From Bacteroidota bacterium (lineage in GTDB: Bacteria; Bacteroidota; Bacteroidia; Chitinophagales; Chitinophagaceae), in contig JAFAEM010000032.1 of assembly GCA_023424015.1 (NCBI GenBank), positions 62,001-126,000 on the forward strand: a DNA stretch of 64,000 nucleotides. Reading direction: 5' to 3'. This document shows positions 42,175 to 51,116 of the stretch, piece after piece. A program made the position numbers and the translations under genes. Position 1 is the first letter of the stretch, and each line of letters starts with the position of its first letter. Under the pieces are notes generated by a model. It was not told the origin of the DNA. It ran no database searches and worked only from the letters and a program-made list of their open reading frames with translations.

Positions 42175-43722
42175 TTAATACCTCGCCGCTTCCCCCTTGC
42201 CCGGCGTGGAAGCCTTAATAAACTCCCGGATATCCTCATTGGCGGTTTCCAGGTCCTGTTTGCGCAGGTACATCATATGGCCGCTGCGATAGCCCTTCCA
42301 GCTCAGGCGGTCCTTAAGTTTGCCCGCGGCATCCATCTGCCAGAGATTGTATTTGGCATTGAAATAATCGCAGGCGCCATCATAATAACCCGATTGCACC
42401 ATCACATGCAGGAAGGGGTTCTGGGCCATGGCCTGGCGCAGGTTCTCACCCGTACGGTCGCCGCTGCGGTCCCAGGGGTGCACATTCCCAAACATCAGGT
42501 ATTTCAGGTCGGTTTTATAGTTGAGCTCGTTGCGGAGATACATATTGATAGCAGGAGTAAACGAATGCAGCCAGGAAGTAAGCTCCGCGTTGAAATCGGG
42601 GCGCTCGCCGGCATCACCGCGGTCGATACCACGATAGCGGGAGTCGAGGCGGCCTACGGTAAATCCTTTATCGCGCAACAGTTCTTTCCAGAAAAAATTC
42701 AGGGGCACATCCAGGTTATGCTGCAGGATCACTTTGGCAGAAAGACCGGAATAACGCGCCATCTTTTCGGCGATCTGTTTTTTCTTTTCCTCACCCAGCG
42801 AACTGCCCAGGCTCATGGCCGGTATCAGCTCATGAATGGTAAAGTTCTCCACCTCGGGCAGCATGTCGACCAGGTCTTTTTGTTGCAGATCGGCCGGCAA
42901 TACTTTATGATCCCAGGCTGTGGCGGCAAAATAGGGGAGACGGAGCGCTGCTTCCACGGGGCCGCCACGTTCAATACCCAGGTCGGTTGGTGATACCAGG
43001 ATCACCCCGTTCAGGTACATCCATTGTGCATTCTGCAGCTCCAGCGCCAGGCCCGACACGCGGGTGGTGCCATAGCTTTCGCCGATCAGGTACTTGGGAG
43101 ATGCCCAGCGGTCGTTGCGGGTTACAAAAGTGTTAATCCACTCGGCCAGGTATTTTATATCGGCGCGTACACCAAAGAATTTGCTGCCCGGGATATCCTT
43201 GCTCACGGCTCTTGAATAACCAGTGTTCACCGGGTTGACAAATACGATATCGGCCACATCCAGGATCGAATATGGGTTTTCCCTGATACCATAGGGCTGC
43301 ACGGGATATCCCTCATCATCAATATTAAGCAGGCGCGGACCTGTATAGGCAATATGCATCCACACAGAAGCCGAGCCTGGTCCGCCATTGAAGGAGATCA
43401 CCAGTGGCCTGGAGGCCCGGTCCTTTACGTCGCTGCGTTCGTAATAGGTGTAAAATAAACCGGCGAGGGTCTTGCCCTCCTCATCCCATACGGGCATGGT
43501 ACCGGTGGTGGCCTTGTAGGGGATCCGCTGGCCTTTGATGGTTACCGCGTGATCGGTGACAACCGTTTTGTCGGGATTGAAAACTATGTTCGGGAGGCTG
43601 GTTTTTTCCTCCTTCACCGCCGGCTTTTCTTCCTGGCGGGGCTGAGGCGCGGCTGACCTCGGCTGTGCGGATAATCCGTTAAAAATGCTGGTAAGAAGAA
43701 CAGCAAAAAGAAATTTTCTCAT
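42175..43722 (-). CDS. S10-family serine carboxypeptidase, exported
   Basis: A 515-residue protein with a signal peptide (1-19). The S10 family signature is ISFNGGPGSASVWMHIAYTGPRLL; the catalytic Ser lies in LIGESYGTTR, the Asp in SGYYDGACDYFN, and the His in YRSGHMMYLR. It would trim peptides from the C-terminus outside the cytoplasm. By eye the gene is richer in G+C than the flanking genes, which also creates a long empty frame on the other strand. Confidence 0.9.
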   Translation of the reverse strand: MRKFLFAVLLTSIFNGLSAQPRSAAPQPRQEEKPAVKEEKTSLPNIVFNPDKTVVTDHAVTIKGQRIPYKATTGTMPVWDEEGKTLAGLFYTYYERSDVKDRASRPLVISFNGGPGSASVWMHIAYTGPRLLNIDDEGYPVQPYGIRENPYSILDVADIVFVNPVNTGYSRAVSKDIPGSKFFGVRADIKYLAEWINTFVTRNDRWASPKYLIGESYGTTRVSGLALELQNAQWMYLNGVILVSPTDLGIERGGPVEAALRLPYFAATAWDHKVLPADLQQKDLVDMLPEVENFTIHELIPAMSLGSSLGEEKKKQIAEKMARYSGLSAKVILQHNLDVPLNFFWKELLRDKGFTVGRLDSRYRGIDRGDAGERPDFNAELTSWLHSFTPAINMYLRNELNYKTDLKYLMFGNVHPWDRSGDRTGENLRQAMAQNPFLHVMVQSGYYDGACDYFNAKYNLWQMDAAGKLKDRLSWKGYRSGHMMYLRKQDLETANEDIREFIKASTPGKGEAARY

Positions 43723-43841
43723 GTAACTGCATTGGTTTTAAAACTTGAAAAATAGTAAGAGTGAATTTAAAGGTTTATTCGAGTATTTATTTCACCAAAA
43801 GGAAACTATTCGTATTTTAAGCCCAAAATATAAAATTCACC

Positions 43842-44192
43842 ATGCGAAAGTATCCAATCTTAATCCTGTTGACGGGGACTGTATTTGTGTTTTCCTATTG
43901 CAGCAGTTCCAAAAAAGCAGCAAAAGCCGAAGCGCCTAAAGTAGCTTATGAAAATAGTATCCAAACCCTTGTAGTTGGTAATTGCAGCCCCTGCCATATT
44001 CCTGAAAAAGGCGGTAAGAAAAAGGCCTATGACAACTTTGCCAACGTGAAAAGCGATATCGATGATATCATCCGTCGTATCGAAATGCAACCGCATGAAA
44101 GAGGATTCATGCCATTCAAGAAAGAAAAATTAAGCGATAGTACGATCGCTGTTTTCAAAAAATGGAAGGAAGACGGTTTACTTGAGAGATAG
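43842..44192 (+). CDS. Small c-type cytochrome lipoprotein
   Basis: A 116-residue lipoprotein with lipobox VFSYC (Cys20) and a haem-binding CSPCH (Cys48, Cys51, His52). The later Met in RGFMPFKKEKLSDSTIAVFKKWKEDG is the probable axial ligand. The fold is like the small PSCyt1/planctomycete-type cytochrome c domains. It is outer- or inner-membrane anchored, facing the periplasm. It is transcribed divergently from the S10 peptidase and has its own terminator. Confidence 0.85.
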   Translation: MRKYPILILLTGTVFVFSYCSSSKKAAKAEAPKVAYENSIQTLVVGNCSPCHIPEKGGKKKAYDNFANVKSDIDDIIRRIEMQPHERGFMPFKKEKLSDSTIAVFKKWKEDGLLER

Positions 44193-44210
44193 ATATTAAG
44201 AATTCATAAT

Positions 44211-44251
44211 AAATGGTGGGTGATTTTAAAAGTCATCCACCATTTCTTTTT
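44211..44251 (+). terminator. Terminator after the cytochrome gene
   Basis: AAATGGTGGGTGA (44211-44223) pairs with TCATCCACCATTT (44233-44245) with one G-T pair, followed by a C and a run of T. Confidence 0.88.
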
Positions 44252-44511
44252 TACAGCAACCCTCCTTTTCTATCCGTACAAACTAAGCATACAGCTTTAC
44301 GGCTTTATTGATGATTATGCAACCGCTTTGGAGTCCTCCTATTAATTTTTATTATTATTCGACCGTCTTTGTGTAGGATAAACACTACAAGAACTTCTAC
44401 ATAAGTATTACAACTAAAAGAGGCAGGAATCTATTTTTTCCGGCCTGGTCATTTTGTTCCTTTACTAAACCAAACTAACCTTATTTATAAAATGTTTCAT
44501 TTAACGTCCGT
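44252..44511. other. Leader region of the sigma factor gene
   Basis: About 260 bases without a coding frame. It is AT-rich and should hold the sigma factor promoter and 5' leader, but I could not place a TTTG/TAnnTTTG pair with confidence. Confidence 0.4.
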
Positions 44512-45381
44512 ATGCGTCAGCTAAAAATTTCCAAATCAATAACAAGCCGTGAATCGGCCAGCCTGGAAAAATATCTCCAGGAAATCGGTAAAGTACCCCT
44601 GCTTACGGCTGAGGAGGAAGTGCAGTTGATCAGGGCTGTAAAGAATGGCGACAAAACCGCCCTGGATAAGATCGTGAAAGCAAACCTTCGTTTTGTGGTC
44701 TCTGTAGCCAAGCAATACCAGGGCCAGGGACTTTCCCTTCCCGATCTGATTAATGAGGGTAATATTGGATTAATAAAGTCTGTTGATCGCTTCGACGATA
44801 CAAGGGGATTTAAGTTTATTTCCTTTGCCGTGTGGTGGATTCGCCAAAGTATTATCAAGGCTCTGGCAGATCATGCGCGACTGGTACGATTGCCGCTGAA
44901 TAAAGTGATCGCTGGGGGACGCATTCGCAAAGCGGATTCATTGCTGGAACAGGAGTTGGAAAGATCTCCTTCAGCCGAGGAACTGGCAGAAGTGCTGGAT
45001 ATGGAATTGCATGAAGTAACCGCGCATCTCAATTCAAAAGATCATGTGAGCCTCGATACTCCATTTTCTGAAGATGAAGATGGCGGCAGCCTGCTTGATG
45101 TGCTGGAAAATCCAAATGTTGATTGTACCGACCGCAAATTGGATCATGCGGAATCTTTAAAACAGGAGATCGACCGTACCCTGCAAATTCTTCCCGAGCG
45201 GCATAAGGAAATGCTTTGTTATTTCTACGGCATTGGGGTGGACTACCCGCTTAGTCTCGATGATATCGGGCGGCGTTATGATATCACCCCGGAACGAGTG
45301 CGGCAGATCAAAGACAAAGCGATCAGCAAATTAAGATCCAGCCAGAATTTTGAACAACTCCGTGCTTATCTCGGTATTTAA
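44512..45381 (+). CDS. rpoD: Primary RNA polymerase sigma factor (RpoD/SigA, short Bacteroidota form)
   Basis: A 289-residue sigma-70. Region 1.2 is SLEKYLQEIGKVPLLTAEEEVQLIRAVKNGD; regions 2.1-2.4 run from NLRFVVSVAKQYQGQGLSLPDLINEGNIGLIKSVDRFD to FKFISFAVWWIRQSIIKALADHARLVRLP; region 4 ends with SLDDIGRRYDITPERVRQIKDKAISKLR, the helix-turn-helix that meets the -33 element. Region 1.1 and the non-conserved spacer of proteobacterial RpoD are absent, as is normal in Bacteroidota. It would recognise the promoters noted in this window. Confidence 0.94.
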   Translation: MRQLKISKSITSRESASLEKYLQEIGKVPLLTAEEEVQLIRAVKNGDKTALDKIVKANLRFVVSVAKQYQGQGLSLPDLINEGNIGLIKSVDRFDDTRGFKFISFAVWWIRQSIIKALADHARLVRLPLNKVIAGGRIRKADSLLEQELERSPSAEELAEVLDMELHEVTAHLNSKDHVSLDTPFSEDEDGGSLLDVLENPNVDCTDRKLDHAESLKQEIDRTLQILPERHKEMLCYFYGIGVDYPLSLDDIGRRYDITPERVRQIKDKAISKLRSSQNFEQLRAYLGI

Positions 45382-45403
45382 TTTATTTCTTCTGATAAAC
45401 TTA

Positions 45404-45425
45404 AAAAGGCCCTCCCGGGCCTTTT
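45404..45425 (+). terminator. Bidirectional terminator between the sigma factor and the T9SS cargo gene
   Basis: AAAAGGCCC (45404-45412) pairs with GGGCCTTTT (45417-45425). A and T runs flank the stem, so it works for both convergent genes. Confidence 0.88.
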
Positions 45426-45454
45426 ACTTTTACGATAAGGTTTAATGGAAATGA

Positions 45455-46447
45455 TCAGATCTTGACATAGCGAAGGGTAGTAGCCTCGCCTGTGGATTTA
45501 TCTTTTATACGCAGGAAATAAACACCCCTGGTCATAGCTGGTAATTCAACTGTAGCATTGGTCAGTCCGGTTGAATGCACCATCGCACCAGCAGCATTGA
45601 TAATGGATAATTCCTGGTTACGATATTCACTTATCCCGTTAAGAGTGATCCTATTGCCCGTATTCGGAACCGGAAATACAGAGACGCTGCCGCGGTTCGA
45701 TTCGATTCTTACCGACCTTGTTTCTGAGTAAGTAGTGTTTCCATTAAAATCGGTCTGCCTGATCCTGTAATAAGAAGTACCGCTTACTGGTGAGTCGTCT
45801 ATTGCCTCATAATTATTAAGGTCCGTTGAGTTGCCAGCGCCTTTTAACTTCTTTATAGCTGTCCAGTTGTCCTGGTTAGTTGAACGCTCCACAGTGAAAT
45901 AATCATTATCCGTTTCAGTCGCTGTCTGCCAGTTGAGCTTTACTTTTTTGCCCTCTTCGCGTGTTGTAAAACTTACCATTTTCACCGGCAGAATAGAGGC
46001 ATAGGCAAATGAAATCACCTGGTGGTTGATCCCGTCACCATTGATAGTGATTTCGATGGATTTAAAGTTCATAGTTGAAACCGTTGCAGTCGCACAATCA
46101 CTTTCCTGTCTCCAGGCACGGCCTGTTGTCCTGGTAGTGCCTGTAGCTGCTTTTTTTGGCAAATTAAAGAACAGAGAACTGCGGTCATTTATAATGGTTC
46201 CTTGTAAAGTGTATAGATTTTTTGGTGCGTTATCACCTGTGATGGTGATAATATACTCAAGCTCTACATCATAATTATATCCCCAGGTACAGCTGTTACT
46301 GTTGCCGTGTACAATCAGCTCGACTGGTGCAACATATATATTAACACTGTAGCCCTTTGTAGACTGGATACTTATTTGAGAAAACAATGAGTGTGTGGAA
46401 AGACTAAATACAAGCAGTAAAGCTGATAAGCGTAAAGTTAGTTTCAT
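45455..46447 (-). CDS. Secreted protein with type IX secretion sorting domain
   Basis: A 330-residue protein with signal peptide (1-23). The middle (about 150-240) is a fibronectin-III-like module (MVSFTTREEGKKVKLNWQTATETDNDYFTVERSTNQDNW... YYRIRQTDFNGNTTYSE). The end (about 255-330) is a T9SS type A sorting domain: VFPVPNTGNRITL, LSIINAAGAMV, VELPAMTRGVYFLRI and the final TTLRYVKI. It should be exported across the outer membrane by the type IX system. The N-terminal 120 residues are not recognised; they are beta-rich with two Cys. Confidence 0.88.
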   Translation of the reverse strand: MKLTLRLSALLLVFSLSTHSLFSQISIQSTKGYSVNIYVAPVELIVHGNSNSCTWGYNYDVELEYIITITGDNAPKNLYTLQGTIINDRSSLFFNLPKKAATGTTRTTGRAWRQESDCATATVSTMNFKSIEITINGDGINHQVISFAYASILPVKMVSFTTREEGKKVKLNWQTATETDNDYFTVERSTNQDNWTAIKKLKGAGNSTDLNNYEAIDDSPVSGTSYYRIRQTDFNGNTTYSETRSVRIESNRGSVSVFPVPNTGNRITLNGISEYRNQELSIINAAGAMVHSTGLTNATVELPAMTRGVYFLRIKDKSTGEATTLRYVKI

Positions 46448-46780
46448 GGGTTGGGATTGTTGTTATTAAATCGGAGGCAAAACAAGGTAAAACTCCGCTG
46501 GATTCATAGTATTTTCTGCAATTTATTTTCGGATTTTTTCAGTTTAGAGTTAATTAATTAATAATCATTATATTACAAAATATAAATTTTTCTAAATCAT
46601 CAAATGTTAAGAGTTTAGGCTTACACGTTCTAAGTGTTTACCATTAGAAATGTGAAACTGAAAACTACCGATTTTATTGCCCGGCAGCCCTTATTTCATT
46701 AAATTCTAATGCGATAGCTCGTATTTTTTCGCATCCTGGTTCGTAAAAACTGAAGGGATTTGTTGGTCGATGCAGGTCGT
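46448..46780. other. 333-base AT-rich intergenic region
   Basis: No coding frame is supported. It must hold the promoter of the T9SS cargo gene (minus strand) and the 3' end of the next minus-strand transcript. A TTAATTAATTAATAATCATTA run near 46552 is notable only for AT content; no clear hairpin with a T run was found. Confidence 0.4.
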
Positions 46781-47407
46781 TTAACGGCCTTTTTGGTGGG
46801 TATAAACTTTTATTGAAACCAGGCTAAACCAGAGCAGGAAAGCCAGGAAACTGATCTTCTGGATAACGGGTAATGCCCCGATCCAGGTTTTGGTGTAATA
46901 TACATAGGTGTTGAGCAGCGCCAGCAGCAGGCAAAGGATGCCGGAGATTATAAAGCCCCAAAAACGAAGATAATACATCCCCCATAAAGTAAGCAGCATG
47001 GACAACAGACCAAGCGATACGGATGCATTGATAACCGTATCGTGATTGCCTACCTGTAGGAACGCAAGTACGCCCATCGAGAGAATGCCCGAGACGCGGA
47101 TCGCGGTCTTTATCCATTTGGGAATATCTAAAATGAGTGGTACGAAATAGGAATAGAGCGCGATGCTGATACAAAGCACTGCCATCGCAGCGATCGCAAT
47201 GGTTCTGGCTGTATTCTGCAATCCGTTTTCGGCGTTATGTGCCAGCAGGTCACACCAATAATTCTGCATCCAGCTGAATCCAACTGAACTACGGTCGACT
47301 TCTGATCCTCCGGGGTATTGTAATACGGCCACCAGATAAAGCAATACATACAGGCAGAATCCAAAAGCAGGCAGAAGTAAAATGCTATGTCGGGAAGGTG
47401 ATTTCAA
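46781..47407 (-). CDS. DUF998-like integral membrane protein
   Basis: A 208-residue protein with about six hydrophobic helices and little outside the membrane. The first loop QYPGGSEVDRSSVGFSWMQNYWCDLL, with its P-G-G motif and the following W-C-D-L, resembles DUF998. No function is known. It is on the same strand as the GNAT gene and separated by 2 bases, so they are co-transcribed. Confidence 0.55.
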   Translation of the reverse strand: MKSPSRHSILLLPAFGFCLYVLLYLVAVLQYPGGSEVDRSSVGFSWMQNYWCDLLAHNAENGLQNTARTIAIAAMAVLCISIALYSYFVPLILDIPKWIKTAIRVSGILSMGVLAFLQVGNHDTVINASVSLGLLSMLLTLWGMYYLRFWGFIISGILCLLLALLNTYVYYTKTWIGALPVIQKISFLAFLLWFSLVSIKVYTHQKGR

Positions 47408-47409
47408 TT

Positions 47410-47874
47410 CTATTGTAATTTCTTTTCAAGGCATAGCGCGGTATCGTCCCCAATCCATTTACCATACACCGGCGTAGGACTAAATCCTTCTTTATCATAA
47501 AAACGTATGGCTTCCGGTTGTGGGGTCCCTGTCCTCAATTTGATCAGCTCGAAATTTTTCTCCCTGGCAAAGGCCTCCAGGTGCATCAGCAACTCGTGTG
47601 CGATACCGGTGCCCCGGGCTGATGGAGCAACATACATCATATCAAGTTCTGCTTCCGTGTCAGAAAGCGGAGATATCGCGATACTGCCTACCGGCTGATC
47701 ATTGATGAATGCCAGCCAGAATTGCGAACGCGGCCCGGTAAATGCCGCTACTGAAAAAGGCATTGGAGCTTCAAACCCATAACGTATCTGTATCTCATCC
47801 CAAAGCGCGGTCATTATGCTGTTTGCCGCTGGGGAAGCAGGATCGGCCGGCGATATGGATACTTTGGTCATCAT
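47410..47874 (-). CDS. GNAT-family N-acetyltransferase
   Basis: A 154-residue acetyltransferase. Acetyl-CoA-binding motif A is MMYVAPSARGTGIAHELLMHLEAFARE (R-G-T-G-I-A), followed by motif B KLRTGTPQPEAIRFYDKEGFSP. The acceptor is unknown. It lies 2 bases upstream of the DUF998-like gene. Confidence 0.88.
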   Translation of the reverse strand: MMTKVSISPADPASPAANSIMTALWDEIQIRYGFEAPMPFSVAAFTGPRSQFWLAFINDQPVGSIAISPLSDTEAELDMMYVAPSARGTGIAHELLMHLEAFAREKNFELIKLRTGTPQPEAIRFYDKEGFSPTPVYGKWIGDDTALCLEKKLQ

Positions 47875-47897
47875 GTTATAAAGTGTAACAATAGATT

Positions 47898-49175
47898 TTA
47901 TTCAAACCAGATAAACATCGATTCAAAATTGAGCGTCATTTTTTCGAACTGACCGATCAGGTCCTGTCCAAAATTACCGGTGAAATGGTTTTCTTCTTTT
48001 AAACTTTCTTTCAGCAGTTCTACCGAATCGAGCCGGATCAACCTGTTACTGATGGTGGTTGCAAATGGAACCCGGTAACCTTTTATGGTTGTATGTCCGC
48101 CGGCGCCACCAAACCTGATATCTGTTTCCGGAAAATTCGCGACAATACTGTCTTTGTGCTTTTTGAAATAATTGTCATAAAGCATCGTTGAATTTGCACC
48201 GGAATCGAAAGTAAAATTTCCTTCGTCAAGCCTGATAACGGGTGTCAGGAAACTAAGCGCCATATTTTGCTCTTGATGCGTCGATCTTTGAGAAGGTACG
48301 ATAAACTCGCCGCTGCGGGTGAGTTGTACTTCCTTCATCGCTTCGATCACGGGAAAGCCGATGATACCATTGATTTGAAACGGGATCTGCCGTATGGCAA
48401 GGGCTTCATCCGGCATCACCAGGAAGACGGCATTTTTCACAATAATATCACCGAGGCTGAACTCAGGGCATACCCCGATCTTTGATTTAACTTTATTGCC
48501 GGTGATAGAACCCACGTCGATCACGGTGGTATCCATGATTTGCATCTTCAGTTTCCGGGCGGTAGATTCAGTCACCGTGGAGAAATTCGCACCGGTGTCA
48601 AAAATAAAATCCATCACCAGTGAATCAAGTCTTAGTACCAGGTTCTGTAACCCAAGCCGGTCCCGTTTAAGTTTTAGTACTGTATGATCTTTGATGATCA
48701 CTTGTTGTGCTGGTTGTCCAACGAGCGCTGCCCAGATCTTTTTCGTGTTCTCATAGTCCTGTATATCTTCTTCTTTCATCTGGCTTTTGTAACCAGTCAG
48801 CATTTCATGCATGGCTTCGTCAGCATCTTTGTATTCGAAAAGCTTCGAATGGTTCATTTGCCGGGTACGTAATAACTTGTATTTATCCTTGTCCGAGAGT
48901 TTCGCATCGTAAAAATCAAATAGCGAATCAATTTTGCGATTCGAAGCGGCGAGCCTGTTGAAGACATTGTCAATCCCCGCGCCCAGTTTTAAGCGATGAA
49001 ATTCCTGCAGACTGTCCCGGGCTATCTGATATTTATCACGGGCAATGAAATAATCGTTTACCTGTAAGAGTGAATCAATTTCATGGTAGACTCGAAGTGA
49101 TACTTTTTCTGAGAGACCTGGTGAATGACATGCGCTTATTAGAAACAATAGGAGGGCGTATAACATTTTTCTCAT
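47898..49175 (-). CDS. Retropepsin-like aspartic protease lipoprotein
   Basis: A 425-residue lipoprotein with lipobox LISAC near residue 16. An N-terminal helical part (20-165) is followed by two aspartic-protease half sites: FIFDTGANFSTVTESTARKL (about 193) and FTFDSGANSTMLYDNYF (about 315). Each is followed by hydrophobic-hydrophobic-Gly segments (INGIIGFPVIE, FGGAGGHTTIKGYRVPF). The single chain thus carries both catalytic aspartates, as in pepsin, though the fold looks retroviral. Probably periplasmic. Its target is unknown. Confidence 0.82.
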   Translation of the reverse strand: MRKMLYALLLFLISACHSPGLSEKVSLRVYHEIDSLLQVNDYFIARDKYQIARDSLQEFHRLKLGAGIDNVFNRLAASNRKIDSLFDFYDAKLSDKDKYKLLRTRQMNHSKLFEYKDADEAMHEMLTGYKSQMKEEDIQDYENTKKIWAALVGQPAQQVIIKDHTVLKLKRDRLGLQNLVLRLDSLVMDFIFDTGANFSTVTESTARKLKMQIMDTTVIDVGSITGNKVKSKIGVCPEFSLGDIIVKNAVFLVMPDEALAIRQIPFQINGIIGFPVIEAMKEVQLTRSGEFIVPSQRSTHQEQNMALSFLTPVIRLDEGNFTFDSGANSTMLYDNYFKKHKDSIVANFPETDIRFGGAGGHTTIKGYRVPFATTISNRLIRLDSVELLKESLKEENHFTGNFGQDLIGQFEKMTLNFESMFIWFE

Positions 49176-49420
49176 AGCCTGTTATTTGCAGGCATGGAAT
49201 ATAAGCAATTTTGATGTTTGGAAAATGATAAAACCGTTTGAATTGAAGCTGTTTCGATCTTTGGTAAAAAAAAGAGGCTGATTCAAAGAATTTGCCGGGA
49301 AGGAGGGGAGGCAGGAAGATGTTATTGCTTGAATAACTTTTTTCGGCCTCAGGTTTGTCAGTCAACTTTAATATTCCCCGTACACAAAATACAATACTGA
49401 ATCAGCCCCTGGGAAGGAAC

Positions 49421-49777
49421 TTAATATCCTTTCGGTTTTTCTGCTTTCTTTTTTTCCATCAGGGCAGTATATTTAGTTTGCTGCTCAGGTGTCAGAAACT
49501 CGAATATCTTTGCCTGTTTTTCTTTTTTCAGTTCCATCTTTTTTTCTTTTTGAGCTTCTTTACCCAGGCTGGCATCTTTTTTCAATTCTTCGAATTTTCC
49601 TTCATACTCTTTACTAACGGCATCATACTTTTGAATTTGTTCTTCAGTCAGGTTCAGCTCAGTCTTTACTTTTTTATCCCATTCTTTTGCATCCTCTTTC
49701 ATTTCTTTTGCGGGCTGGGCCATAGCGGCACCGGCAATCATACCGGACATCAGCAAAGTCAGCATAAACTTTTTCAT
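49421..49777 (-). CDS. Small exported Spy/LTxxQ-like protein
   Basis: About 118 residues. The start at 49775-49777 gives the signal peptide MKKFMLTLLMSGMIAGAAMA followed by mature QPAKEM. The rest is charged helix with two LTxxQ-type motifs, LTEEQIQKYDAV and LTPEQQTKYTAL, as in Spy/CpxP periplasmic chaperones. It may respond to envelope stress. An apparent long frame on the other strand is composed of low-complexity Phe-rich sequence and is not a gene. Confidence 0.75.
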   Translation of the reverse strand: MKKFMLTLLMSGMIAGAAMAQPAKEMKEDAKEWDKKVKTELNLTEEQIQKYDAVSKEYEGKFEELKKDASLGKEAQKEKKMELKKEKQAKIFEFLTPEQQTKYTALMEKKKAEKPKGY

Positions 49778-49897
49778 AAAATAGCTTTTGTGGTTAAAAA
49801 TGATTGTGAACCCTGGGAGGAAGTTGATGCGGCTGGTAATCGGGCACAATTTTTATGCCACCTGAAACATCATCGACTGTTATTTTATGAACGGGGG

Positions 49898-50281
49898 TTA
49901 TAATACGAGCTGCTCAAACAATTGGTGAAGCGCTTCATCCGGTTTATTGCAAAAACCCGGGTGAACTTTGGAGGGCTGTACGACGGTGCTCCGGGTGGCA
50001 GTCAGCCAGCGGAAGCGGGACGCCATTTCCATCTGTCCGATCGGGCCGCTGCCGGGCGCACCCTTGCAGATCCTCTCAATAGAGTGAAGGTGTTCTTCCA
50101 CTTCTTTGATATCGAGGTTTTCTGAAAGGGCCGCGAATTTTTTAGCATCAACGTGGTAAAGCATTTGCAGGAATTGCTGATCCCTGGCATAGAGGATCAC
50201 GCCCACGTTCATAAACTCCTCGCGTTCTACACGTGGCACAACCCGTATGACAGCATATTCAAATAGTTGTTTTCCTGGCAT
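49898..50281 (-). CDS. DUF3037 protein
   Basis: A 127-residue protein of the DUF3037 family: YAVIRVVPRVEREEFMNVGVILYARDQQFL at the start, ERICKGAPGSGPIGQMEMASRFRWLTATRSTVVQPSKVH in the middle and DEALHQLFEQLVL at the end. The function is unknown. Its start overlaps the 3' end of the HipA-like kinase gene by 23 bases. The pair is commonly seen together, which suggests that the proteins act together. Confidence 0.85.
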   Translation of the reverse strand: MPGKQLFEYAVIRVVPRVEREEFMNVGVILYARDQQFLQMLYHVDAKKFAALSENLDIKEVEEHLHSIERICKGAPGSGPIGQMEMASRFRWLTATRSTVVQPSKVHPGFCNKPDEALHQLFEQLVL

Positions 50282-51056
50282 ATTGTGCTTCTTTTAGAAA
50301 AATACCGGATGAGTTTAGGCGGGTGATCAGAAACTGTATATAAACATTTCGTTTTTCCTGTGTAGGTATATTGGGTGCATCAGCCTCCAGCCATTCTTCC
50401 GGTACCAGCGAAACGATGTCACGGATCAGTCGTTCGTCAAGATGGCGGTGCGATAGCTCGTCGGCTTTCTCCAGTTCGCTGGCCCAGGGCAATAATACAT
50501 GATCTTTTACGAGTGCAAACGGACGGCTGGCCTGCTCTTCCCAGTTGTCCCAGGCATGATGAAAATACAAAGCAGCGCCATGATCGATCAACCAAAGCTC
50601 TTTATTCCAGGTGAGCATATTGGTATTGCGGGCTGTGCGGTCTACGTTGGTGATCAGACAATCCAGCCAAACCACTTTTGACGCCAGCAGCGGATCGAGC
50701 CTGGTTACAGTAGGATCAAAAGAAATAGCTCCCGAAAGATAGTGAAGCCCCAGGTTCAAACCCGTACTGAATTTGAGCAGGTCCTGGATCTCCTCGTCGG
50801 GTTCCGTGCGACCAAATGCTTCGTCAACGCTGGCAAAAACGATCTCGGGTACTTTAAATCCCAATGCCCGCGCAATCTCACCACCGATAAGTTCGGCGAT
50901 CAGGGCTTTGATACCCTGTCCCGCACCCCTGAACTTCAAAACATATAGAAAACCATCATCCGCCTCTACTATCGCGGGCAGTGAACCACCTTCGCGCAAT
51001 GGAACGACGTATCTGATGACATTGACCGTGCGAGGTTGTGAAATGATGGAATTCAT
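50259..51056 (-). CDS. HipA-like kinase
   Basis: About 265 residues. It has the HipA-type kinase core without the N-terminal HipA subdomain: a glycine/lysine region FLYVLKFRGAGQGIKALIAELIGGEIARALGFKVPEI, then the catalytic loop VVWLDCLITNVDRTARNTNML (D-x-x-x-x-N-x-D-R) and the metal-binding LWLIDHGAALYFHH. HipA proteins phosphorylate protein targets such as tRNA synthetases. The start is the ATG at 51054-51056; an upstream TTG is less likely. No HipB-like DNA-binding antitoxin is adjacent; a DUF3037 partner overlaps instead. Confidence 0.8.
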   Translation of the reverse strand: MNSIISQPRTVNVIRYVVPLREGGSLPAIVEADDGFLYVLKFRGAGQGIKALIAELIGGEIARALGFKVPEIVFASVDEAFGRTEPDEEIQDLLKFSTGLNLGLHYLSGAISFDPTVTRLDPLLASKVVWLDCLITNVDRTARNTNMLTWNKELWLIDHGAALYFHHAWDNWEEQASRPFALVKDHVLLPWASELEKADELSHRHLDERLIRDIVSLVPEEWLEADAPNIPTQEKRNVYIQFLITRLNSSGIFLKEAQYARKTTI

Positions 51057-51116
51057 GCACGGCAAATATAAATCTTATAAGTTGAGGCCAGGGTAAGCGC
51101 TATTTTTCAATGCAAA

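Noticed and set aside
42154..42993. 279-codon plus-strand frame covering the S10 peptidase gene
   Set aside because: It lies on the wrong strand of a clear peptidase with complete catalytic residues, and its translation has no recognisable family or sensible composition.
49355..49903. 182-codon plus-strand Phe-rich frame
   Set aside because: It mirrors the Lys/Glu-rich Spy-like gene and spans intergenic DNA on both sides.
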